A stretch of DNA of 5,871 nt from Pseudomonadota bacterium (GTDB lineage Bacteria > Pseudomonadota > Gammaproteobacteria > UBA5335): assembly GCA_021783685.1 (NCBI GenBank), contig JAJXTQ010000137.1, forward strand, positions 1-5,871, given 5' to 3'. The position numbers and the translations under genes are program-made. Position 1 is the stretch's first letter; every line of letters begins with the position of its first letter. Below are positions 1 to 4,568 of the stretch, in pieces. The notes beneath the pieces are model-generated. The model had not been told where the DNA came from. It worked only from the letters and a program-made list of their open reading frames with translations, and ran no database searches.

Positions 1-1259
1 GCGAGCCGGTAGAGCGTCGCGCCGCCGAGATTGAGTTCCGGGCAGGCGTCCCAGGCAAAGCGCGCGTCCAGCGCGCCGAGCAGCAGTGCCCGCCCCGCAG
101 CCGAGCGGGGCAGCGCATAGAGCCCCTGTGCCAGATCATCCACGCGATGCACGAACAGCAGCGGATGCACCCGGTCCGTTTCTGGCAAGGCCGACCAGGG
201 CGGCACGCCCGCGCGCGGGACGAGCCGCTCCAGCAGCGCTTCGAGCACCGCGAGCGGCATCGTGCCCGCCGGATCATAGGCCTGCGCCGAGCGGCGCTCG
301 CGGATCACCGCCATCGCCGGGCGGTCATCCCCGGCGGCCGGGCGCACGGCGGGCGCGTCGTGCACCGCGGGGGAAAGGATCGGCGTGGCGGGCTTGGCGG
401 CGGCGCGGCTCACCGCGTCGAGCACCGGCCATTGGTAGAGCCGCCGGCGGTCGAGCACGTTCGGCCGGCCCCGCCATGGCGCCTCGCGCATCCAGGCCAG
501 CCACGCATCGGGTTCGGCGGCATCGCCGGTCGGGCCGGTGTCCACCGCCAGCAACAGATCCGGATGCTCCGGTTCCGTTCCGTCCGCCGGTCGATCCACG
601 CCCAGTAGCGCGGCCACCGCCGCATCCGGCCAGTGCGCAAGCGGCCGCAGCCGCCAACCCAGCAGCGCCGCCGCATAGGCCAGCGCGGCCAGCGCGTGGC
701 CGACGTCGAGCTGGCAGTAGCGATAGGCGCGCTCGCCGTATTTCCACGCCTCGCGCCAGTGGATGGAGGTGAGCCCAAGCAGCGCGACCGGCCTGCCGTC
801 TGGCGGTGCCGAGGCCACGGCCGCGCGTTGCTCCAGCAGGTGCGCATCGGGCCGGTAGTGATACACCCCGTCCGCGAGATCGGGCAGGCCGCGGCTGACG
901 AGATAGCCCTCCGTCGGGTGCAGGTTGCCGCTGGAGGGGTTGCAGCGCAGCGCCCAGCGGTCCGGTCCGTATTGCTTCCATGCCGACAGGCCGAGCGACA
1001 GTTCCAGTAGCCGGCCCAACCAGGCAAGCTCCAGGGGCGCCGGGGCGATCGCACCCGGCCGGTGCAGATCCCCGAACGCCACGGCAGTCGACGTCGGCGT
1101 GAGCGGCAACGGGATTTCCGAGCAGCCGTCGTAGCGCCGGAAGGGATCGGGCTGGGCGTCCCAGTCCAGCGTCCCCGGCCCGGCGGCGTAGCGGTCCAGG
1201 TGATGGCGGGTACGCTGGTGGTACTCCCAGGGCGTGATGCCGCCTGCGGCCTCGCTCAT
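1..1259 (-). CDS. SagB/ThcOx-type nitroreductase-fold dehydrogenase, C-terminus cut by the window edge
   Basis: Reading the minus strand from ATG at 1259 gives 419 codons with no stop before the window edge. The first half (about residues 75-280) shows SagB/nitroreductase signatures: PSSGNLHPTEGYL near 108-120, GVYHY near 131-135, WKYGERAYRYCQLDVGHAL near 172-190, and GRPNVLD near 264-270. A second nitroreductase-like segment begins near 317 with VIRERRSAQAYD, so this looks like the double-domain form. The family is FMN-dependent; true SagB enzymes oxidise azolines to azoles in peptide natural products, but many relatives have no known substrate. The protein has no evident signal peptide and is probably cytoplasmic. 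Its start overlaps the stop of the NifZ-domain gene as ATGA, with only a weak Shine-Dalgarno in front, so translation is likely coupled. No precursor peptide or cyclodehydratase gene is visible, so a RiPP role is not supported. The family call is firm; the reaction is unknown. Confidence 0.85.
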   Translation of the reverse strand, partial: MSEAAGGITPWEYHQRTRHHLDRYAAGPGTLDWDAQPDPFRRYDGCSEIPLPLTPTSTAVAFGDLHRPGAIAPAPLELAWLGRLLELSLGLSAWKQYGPDRWALRCNPSSGNLHPTEGYLVSRGLPDLADGVYHYRPDAHLLEQRAAVASAPPDGRPVALLGLTSIHWREAWKYGERAYRYCQLDVGHALAALAYAAALLGWRLRPLAHWPDAAVAALLGVDRPADGTEPEHPDLLLAVDTGPTGDAAEPDAWLAWMREAPWRGRPNVLDRRRLYQWPVLDAVSRAAAKPATPILSPAVHDAPAVRPAAGDDRPAMAVIRERRSAQAYDPAGTMPLAVLEALLERLVPRAGVPPWSALPETDRVHPLLFVHRVDDLAQGLYALPRSAAGRALLLGALDARFAWDACPELNLGGATLYRL

Positions 1260-1519
1260 GCGGCTTCGGGCGGCGCGCCGGCCAGATCGTCTGGCCAGCA
1301 GCCGAGCGGCGGACCGAGCACCCCGTCCGGATTCTCGAAGCGGACCAGATACAGCACCTGCGCCGGATCGTTCTCCAGGTGGCCGACATTCACGATCACG
1401 CCGCGCCCGCCCGCCGGCACCAGCAGCGCATCGTCTTCATGCTCCGGCAGGCTGCCGTCGTTGTGGATGGCCTGGGCGGCGAACACCATGTCGCCCATCT
1501 GTGCGTGGTTCAGTCCCAT
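1256..1519 (-). CDS. Small NifZ-domain protein
   Basis: This 87-residue soluble protein resembles the NifZ domain: an N-terminal strand (GDMVFAAQAI, 9-18), the turn NDGSLP (20-25) followed by an acidic stretch, then LLVPAGGRGVIVNVG (32-46), and a QVLYLVRF strand (54-61). The family layout is a small beta-rich domain of about 75 residues with 'NDG..P', 'G..G.V..VG' and 'Y.V.F' signatures. In nitrogen fixers NifZ helps mature the P-clusters of the MoFe protein, but single-domain relatives also occur elsewhere. A strong Shine-Dalgarno (GAGGAA) lies 6 nt upstream of the ATG at 1519, fixing the start. The stop overlaps the start of the SagB-like gene, suggesting a joint function. I do not assign nifZ, because no other nif gene is visible. 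The domain call rests on motif resemblance read by eye. Confidence 0.7.
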   Translation of the reverse strand: MGLNHAQMGDMVFAAQAIHNDGSLPEHEDDALLVPAGGRGVIVNVGHLENDPAQVLYLVRFENPDGVLGPPLGCWPDDLAGAPPEAA

Positions 1520-1525
1520 CGATCG

Positions 1526-1531
1526 TTCCTC
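1526..1531 (-). promoter_or_regulatory. Ribosome binding site of the NifZ-domain gene
   Basis: GAGGAA on the minus strand lies 6 nt before the ATG at 1519. It decides this start over in-frame alternatives and would also load ribosomes for the overlapping SagB-like gene. Confidence 0.75.
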
Positions 1532-1811
1532 GCGGTGTCATGTCTGTCGGTTTTGTCCGGCCTGCGACAGGGGCGGCACGCCGGCCCAGCGCCGCCACCG
1601 GATGAGCCAAGTCGTTGACTTTCCCGGTCGGCGCGCACCGAGTCGTCCGTGCCATCGTGGCCGTCGCCGGTTATCCATGCATATTCATGGCCATTTCGTG
1701 CGGCGTCGCTTGCTCCGCCGAGGCGTGCCAGTGCGCTGCGGGCGGAACTCCGCCGCCGGCGAAGTCTGTCCGGGCGGAAGCGCCCCGGTTGGCGGGATGA
1801 TCGGGCGGGCG

Positions 1812-1840
1812 TTGATGCACGGTCCGCGGCGGGCCATGAT
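1812..1840 (+). promoter_or_regulatory. Possible sigma70-type promoter for the metallo-hydrolase gene
   Basis: TTGATG (1812-1817) and CATGAT (1835-1840) are 17 bp apart, each matching four of six consensus bases. Transcription would begin near 1847, leaving a leader of about 24 nt before the ATG at 1871 and disfavouring the upstream in-frame ATG at 1847. Matches this weak occur by chance, so this is a suggestion only. Confidence 0.25.
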
Positions 1841-1858
1841 GGCGTCATGGCCGCAGAT

Positions 1859-1865
1859 GGAGAGG
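1859..1865 (+). promoter_or_regulatory. Ribosome binding site that decides the metallo-hydrolase start
   Basis: GGAGAGG lies 5 nt upstream of the ATG at 1871. The in-frame ATG at 1847 has no comparable site, so 1871 is the better start. Confidence 0.65.
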
Positions 1866-1870
1866 CAGGC

Positions 1871-2764
1871 ATGACGCAGGACGCGGGACAGAATGGCGCG
1901 GTCGAGGCGGAAGCGACCGACTGGGCGGCGCTCGCCAAGGCGTTTCGCGCGCGCGAGGTGCAGGATCTCGGGCCTCTGGTGCGACGCGTCACCGCCCGCA
2001 ACGCAGGCGTGATGACCGGGCCGGGCACCAACAGCTACCTCGTCGGCCGCCGCGAGGTCGCCGTGATCGACCCCGGTCCGGCCGATGCGGCGCATGTGCA
2101 GCGGATCGTGGACGCGGCCCCCGGCCCCATCCATCAGATCCTGCTCACCCATCGCCATCCCGACCATGCGCCCGGCGCAGCGATCCTCGCCGAGCGTACC
2201 GGCGCACCGATCCGCGTCTTTCCGAGCGGCCCACACGGGCTGCGTCATCCGGTCGGGATACCGCTCGCCGACGGCGAGGTGATCGCGACCGCGGAGTTTC
2301 GCCTGCGCGCCATCCACACGCCCGGCCACGCGGCCGACCATGTGTGCTTTCTGCTGGAAAACGAGGGCTTGCTGTTCGCCGGCGACCAGGTGATGGAAGG
2401 GGCCACCGTCGTCATCGCCCCGCCGGATGGGCACATGGGGCAATACCTGGCGGCGCTGGAGCGCCTGCAGGGGCTCGATCTCGCCGCCATCGCGCCGGCG
2501 CACGGCCGGGTGCTGTGCGAGCCCCGGCGGCTGTTGGCTGCGGTGGTCACCCATCGCCGTCAGCGCGAGGCCAAGGTCCTGGCGGCGCTGCATCGCGCGG
2601 GCCAAGGCACGCCGGAAACGCTGGTCGCCGAAGTCTACGCCGACACACCGGCCTTCCTGCATCTCGCCGCGCGGCTGTCGCTACAGGCCCATCTCATCCA
2701 TCTGGTCGAAAGCGGACAGGCGAGGTTCGAGAGCGGGGCCTGGCACGCTCTCACCGCCCCATGA
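1871..2764 (+). CDS. Metallo-beta-lactamase-fold hydrolase, LACTB2/glyoxalase-II-like
   Basis: This 297-residue cytoplasmic protein has the full zinc-hydrolase layout. TNSYLVG (53-59) is the strand before the active site; the HxHxDH motif is THRHPDHAPG (93-102, ligands H94, H96, D98 and H99). The remaining ligands are H153 in HTPGHAADH, D172 in FAGDQV, and H211 in APAHG. After the metal-binding domain, residues 225-290 (starting THRRQREAKVL) match the small C-terminal helical domain typical of LACTB2-like proteins, as does the overall length. Human LACTB2 is an endoribonuclease, but bacterial members are mostly annotated as hydrolases of unknown substrate, so the substrate is open. Residues 1-30 are a poorly conserved lead-in. 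The start was chosen from the Shine-Dalgarno at 1859-1865; an upstream ATG at 1847 would add eight residues. The gene stands alone, divergent from the NifZ/SagB pair and convergent with the antitoxin gene. Confidence 0.9.
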   Translation: MTQDAGQNGAVEAEATDWAALAKAFRAREVQDLGPLVRRVTARNAGVMTGPGTNSYLVGRREVAVIDPGPADAAHVQRIVDAAPGPIHQILLTHRHPDHAPGAAILAERTGAPIRVFPSGPHGLRHPVGIPLADGEVIATAEFRLRAIHTPGHAADHVCFLLENEGLLFAGDQVMEGATVVIAPPDGHMGQYLAALERLQGLDLAAIAPAHGRVLCEPRRLLAAVVTHRRQREAKVLAALHRAGQGTPETLVAEVYADTPAFLHLAARLSLQAHLIHLVESGQARFESGAWHALTAP

Positions 2765-2870
2765 CCAGCCATCGCGTCCCGTAGAGGCGTCAAGCTGGTG
2801 CCGCTGGCATTCCGTTCAGGCCATGTTTGTCTTTTCGGGGATCAGGGAGCGATTCACCCGCGGTTGGACA

Positions 2871-2890
2871 AAGGGAAGGAAATTTCCCTT
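2871..2890. terminator. Short inverted repeat in the convergent gap, possible weak bidirectional terminator
   Basis: AAGGGAA (2871-2877) and TTCCCTT (2884-2890) form a 7-bp stem with a 6-nt loop. It lies between the converging metallo-hydrolase and antitoxin genes, where a shared terminator would be expected. The stem is short and AT-rich, and no proper U tract follows on either strand, so termination is uncertain. The inner GGAAATTTCC (2878-2887) is itself a palindrome, which could equally indicate a protein site. The rest of the 197-bp gap (2765-2961) has no recognisable gene. Confidence 0.3.
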
Positions 2891-2929
2891 ATCTGTCGCG
2901 GGAATTCGGGTTTGAGTCAATCCAATTGC

Positions 2930-2941
2930 CAATGGCCATTG
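2930..2941. repeat. Perfect 12-bp palindrome downstream of the antitoxin gene
   Basis: CAATGGCCATTG reads the same on both strands and ends 20 bp beyond the antitoxin stop. It could be a protein-binding site or chance. It is not part of the antitoxin operator at 3270-3292, which has a different sequence. Confidence 0.4.
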
Positions 2942-2961
2942 CGGAGGTAGTTTAGGATTGC

Positions 2962-3228
2962 TTAATCGTCTGCGCGCAGATCCGCCATCAGATCTTCGAC
3001 GCTGGCGAATTTTTTGCCCTTGCCGGCTTCCAGTTCAAGCATGGCTTTGCGCGTCTTGGCATTCGGCACTTTCACATCGAAAGGCAGGCGATGTTCGTCG
3101 GCGATGCGCAGCATCAGCAGGCGAATGGCATCGGAAATCGACAAGCCCATGGCATCGAGCGCCTTTGCGGCGCGTTCCTTGGTTTTGGAATCGATACGGG
3201 CGCGGACGTAGGTATCGGTGGTGCTCAT
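2962..3228 (-). CDS. dinJ: DinJ/RelB-family antitoxin
   Basis: This 88-residue protein aligns along its length with the type II antitoxin DinJ (86 residues in E. coli). The N-terminal ribbon strand YVRARID (7-13) leads into the helix pair KTKERAAKALDAMGLSISDA (15-34), giving the ribbon-helix-helix DNA-binding fold. LPFDVKVPN (48-56) is the hallmark DinJ segment, and the C-terminal stretch ending SVEDLMADLRADD would wrap the toxin. It should neutralise the YafQ-like toxin encoded at 3489-3770 and repress its own promoter. The start at 3228 is set by AAGGAGG 8 nt upstream; the frame is open to 3414, but that extension runs through the promoter and a large hairpin and is not coding. Unusually, the gene lies 260 nt downstream of the toxin gene instead of immediately before it, and no toxin gene follows it. 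It could instead serve another toxin elsewhere. Confidence 0.88.
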   Translation of the reverse strand: MSTTDTYVRARIDSKTKERAAKALDAMGLSISDAIRLLMLRIADEHRLPFDVKVPNAKTRKAMLELEAGKGKKFASVEDLMADLRADD

Positions 3229-3236
3229 GAGATACC

Positions 3237-3243
3237 CCTCCTT
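3237..3243 (-). promoter_or_regulatory. Strong ribosome binding site of the antitoxin gene
   Basis: AAGGAGG on the minus strand, 8 nt before the ATG at 3228, is a near-perfect Shine-Dalgarno. It contrasts with the weak site in front of the toxin gene, consistent with antitoxin being made in excess. Confidence 0.85.
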
Positions 3244-3258
3244 AGGATCGTGGGCGAA

Positions 3259-3287
3259 ATCATAGTGGATTGTAGTCCAAATGTGAC
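3259..3287 (-). promoter_or_regulatory. Promoter of the antitoxin gene
   Basis: On the minus strand, a -35 box GTCACA (3287-3282, four of six matches to consensus) and a -10 box TATGAT (3264-3259, five of six) are separated by 17 bp. Transcription would start near 3252, giving a leader of about 24 nt. The -35 box lies inside the palindromic operator at 3270-3292, as expected for an autoregulated antitoxin gene. Confidence 0.55.
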
Positions 3288-3292
3288 TACAA
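3270..3292. promoter_or_regulatory. Palindromic operator for the DinJ-like antitoxin
   Basis: TTGTAGTC (3270-3277) and GACTACAA (3285-3292) are perfect 8-bp inverted repeats separated by 7 bp. They sit over the -35 box of the antitoxin promoter. Ribbon-helix-helix antitoxins bind such palindromes as dimers or with toxin to repress their own transcription, so this is the likely autoregulatory site. No copy is found in front of the toxin gene. Confidence 0.7.
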
Positions 3293-3353
3293 AAAGCCAT
3301 TCCTGGAGTCATTGATTCGACAAGATGCTTACCATGGCCAGCAAGCCTGAGAC

Positions 3354-3396
3354 GGTACCGACGTTCCCCGCTTTCAGTAGCGGGGGCGTCGGTACC
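3354..3396. repeat. Long stem-loop in the gap between toxin and antitoxin genes
   Basis: GGTACCGACG (3354-3363) pairs perfectly with CGTCGGTACC (3387-3396). After a small internal loop (TT against G), CCCCGCT (3366-3372) pairs with AGCGGGG (3379-3385), closing a 6-nt loop. This 10 plus 7 bp GC-rich hairpin is the strongest secondary structure I found in the window. It could end or stabilise the nrdJ-toxin transcript, but no U tract follows on either strand, so a standard intrinsic terminator is unlikely. A REP-like dispersed repeat is the main alternative. The remainder of the 260-nt gap (3229-3488) holds the antitoxin promoter, a 10-bp palindrome ACCACGTGGT (3410-3419), and no recognisable gene. 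Confidence 0.7.
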
Positions 3397-3488
3397 TGCG
3401 CGAAGCCATACCACGTGGTGCAGGGGCTGAGCAGGAACAATGCCCTTCGTCGGGGCAGCTCAACGACGTCCCGCTGATGGTTGTTGCG

Positions 3489-3770
3489 CTACCGGAACAG
3501 CTCGCTGTGCGAGCCTAGCCGAACAAGCTCGAGCACTCCCGATTCCAATTTGCGATAGATCAGCAGCAGGTCAGGCTTGAGGTGGCATTCGCGGTGCCCG
3601 TCCCAGTCACCGGACAGGTTATGATCGCGAAACCGGGGGTCCAACGGCTGATCCGTCGCCAGCACGGAAAAGACGTCTTGGAGAAGCTCGTCGAGGGCTT
3701 CCCGATGCTGACCCTTGCCCTCCCGCTTATAGTCTCGCTTGAACGCAGTTGAGCGATGGATATTCCGCAT
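3489..3770 (-). CDS. yafQ: YafQ-family toxin (RelE superfamily mRNA interferase)
   Basis: This 93-residue protein matches the type II toxin YafQ (92 residues in E. coli) across its length. E. coli YafQ is a ribosome-dependent endoribonuclease that cuts mRNA during translation. The functional positions are present: H50 in RDHNLSG, H63 and D67 in ECHLKPDLLLIY, and H88 and F92 in RLGSHSELF. Two positions differ: E61 replaces the aspartate and L68 the tryptophan of E. coli YafQ. Activity is therefore likely but not certain. The ATG at 3770 begins 2 nt after the nrdJb stop, with only a weak GGGTGA ahead of it inside the nrdJb end, so translation probably depends on ribosomes finishing nrdJb. A GTG two codons upstream would overlap the nrdJb stop. 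The matching DinJ-like antitoxin lies downstream, the reverse of the usual order. Confidence 0.88.
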   Translation of the reverse strand: MRNIHRSTAFKRDYKREGKGQHREALDELLQDVFSVLATDQPLDPRFRDHNLSGDWDGHRECHLKPDLLLIYRKLESGVLELVRLGSHSELFR

Positions 3771-3772
3771 GG

Positions 3773-4477
3773 TCACCCACACTTCGAGTCGCCGCAGTTG
3801 AGGCAGGTCATGCAGCCGTCCAGGAGCACGGCGGCCTTGGTGTGGCACTTGGCGCAGAGCTGCGCGCCTTCGGGGAAGGCGCCCTTGCCGGTGCTCACCT
3901 GGCTGGTACGGGCTTCGTACTGGGCGCGTTTTTCCTCGATCAGCTTGAGCTGGCGCTCGTCGAGTTCGGCGTCGGGCAGCATGCCGATGAAGCGCAGATG
4001 GCGCTCGATGACATCTCCGATCTCGGCGACCAGGGACGGCATGTAGCGCCCGCCGGGCCGCCAGTAGCCGCCGCGCGGATCGAACACGGCTTTCAGTTCT
4101 TCGGCGAGGAAGGTGATGTCACCACCCTTGCGGAACACGGCCGAGATGATGCGCGTCAGCGCGACGATCCACTGGAAATGCTCCATGTTCTTCGAGTTGA
4201 TGAAGATCTCGAAGGGGCGGCGGTGTTCGTGCTCGGTGCCTTCGTTGAGCACGATGTCGTTGATGGTGATGTACATCGCGTTGTCGGCGACCGGCGGCTT
4301 GATCTTGTAGGTGGCGCCGACCAGCAGATCGGGACGCTCCAGCCGCTCGTGCATCTGAATCACGTTGTCGCTGCGGGCCGGTGGCGCCTGGACGGCAATG
4401 GGCGCCGGCGCGGCGGATTTTTCGTCCTCGCGCACAACCTGATAGCCGGTGATGGGTTGGGTGATCTTGATGGCCAT
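3773..4477 (-). CDS. nrdJb: NrdJb, second subunit of a split class II ribonucleotide reductase
   Basis: This 234-residue protein corresponds to the separate C-terminal part of adenosylcobalamin-dependent ribonucleotide reductase, as in the P. aeruginosa NrdJa/NrdJb pair where both are needed for activity. It starts MAIKITQPITGYQVV, has a proline/alanine-rich linker (22-35), and a middle domain with YITINDIVLNEG (69-80), RPFEIFINSKN (87-97) and DITFLAEELKAVFDP (120-134). It ends in a cysteine-rich tail: CAKC (208-211), C222, C225, C228 and C233. CxxC tails of this kind re-reduce the active-site disulfide and pass electrons from thioredoxin-like donors; the four spaced pairs could also bind zinc. 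The start at 4477 is preferred because GGAG lies 8 nt upstream; an ATG at 4498 would add seven residues without a ribosome site. It follows nrdJa by 91 nt, and the YafQ-like toxin gene follows 2 nt later. Confidence 0.85.
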   Translation of the reverse strand: MAIKITQPITGYQVVREDEKSAAPAPIAVQAPPARSDNVIQMHERLERPDLLVGATYKIKPPVADNAMYITINDIVLNEGTEHEHRRPFEIFINSKNMEHFQWIVALTRIISAVFRKGGDITFLAEELKAVFDPRGGYWRPGGRYMPSLVAEIGDVIERHLRFIGMLPDAELDERQLKLIEEKRAQYEARTSQVSTGKGAFPEGAQLCAKCHTKAAVLLDGCMTCLNCGDSKCG

Positions 4478-4485
4478 GTTCGGGT

Positions 4486-4489
4486 CTCC
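4486..4489 (-). promoter_or_regulatory. Ribosome binding site deciding the nrdJb start
   Basis: GGAG on the minus strand lies 8 nt before the ATG at 4477. No such site precedes the in-frame ATG at 4498, so the shorter protein is favoured. Confidence 0.55.
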
Positions 4490-4539
4490 GGGCGCCATTC
4501 GCGGCGCGCTGGTCGGTTGCTACGATTCGTGACGCTCGC

Positions 4540-4559
4540 GCCCGGCTTCGCGGCCGGGC
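4540..4559 (-). other. GC-rich hairpin between nrdJa and nrdJb
   Basis: GCCCGGC (4540-4546) and GCCGGGC (4553-4559) pair as a perfect 7-bp stem with a 6-nt loop, extendable by a G-T pair. It begins about 9 nt after the nrdJa stop codon, inside the 91-nt gap before nrdJb. No U tract follows on the minus strand, so full termination is unlikely. It could protect the nrdJa message 3' end or adjust the ratio of the two subunits. Confidence 0.5.
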
Positions 4560-4568
4560 CGCTGCCGC

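Larger units (their letters stand above)
1520..1870. other. 351-bp divergent intergenic region
   Basis: The NifZ-domain gene and the metallo-hydrolase gene are transcribed away from this gap, so it should hold a promoter for each. Frames are open through it, as expected at this GC content, but none encodes a recognisable protein and none has a convincing ribosome site. It contains an isolated TTGACT (1615-1620) with no matching -10, an interrupted CCATG/CATGG inverted repeat (1675-1679 and 1686-1690), and two short GC stems (GGCGGC 1572-1577 with GCCGCC 1591-1596; GGCGG 1741-1745 with CCGCC 1750-1754). I saw no tRNA and no convincing riboswitch. Confidence 0.6.

Noticed and set aside
1649..1870. 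Upstream extension of the metallo-hydrolase frame
   Set aside because: The translated extension is low-complexity and arginine/serine/alanine-rich, with no ribosome site at its first ATG; the Shine-Dalgarno at 1859-1865 supports the start at 1871.
1685..2662. Long open frame antisense to the metallo-hydrolase gene
   Set aside because: It lies opposite a gene with complete zinc-binding motifs, has no recognisable domain, and is explained by high GC content leaving few stop codons.
3229..3414. N-terminal extension of the antitoxin reading frame by 62 codons
   Set aside because: The stretch contains the promoter, operator and one arm of the large hairpin, and the strong ribosome site points to the ATG at 3228. 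The 88-residue product matches DinJ length.
3458..3464. GCTCAAC / GTTGAGC resembling an integron attC core site next to a toxin-antitoxin gene
   Set aside because: Only one seven-base core was found; no properly spaced partner core is present on the same strand, and such a short motif occurs by chance.
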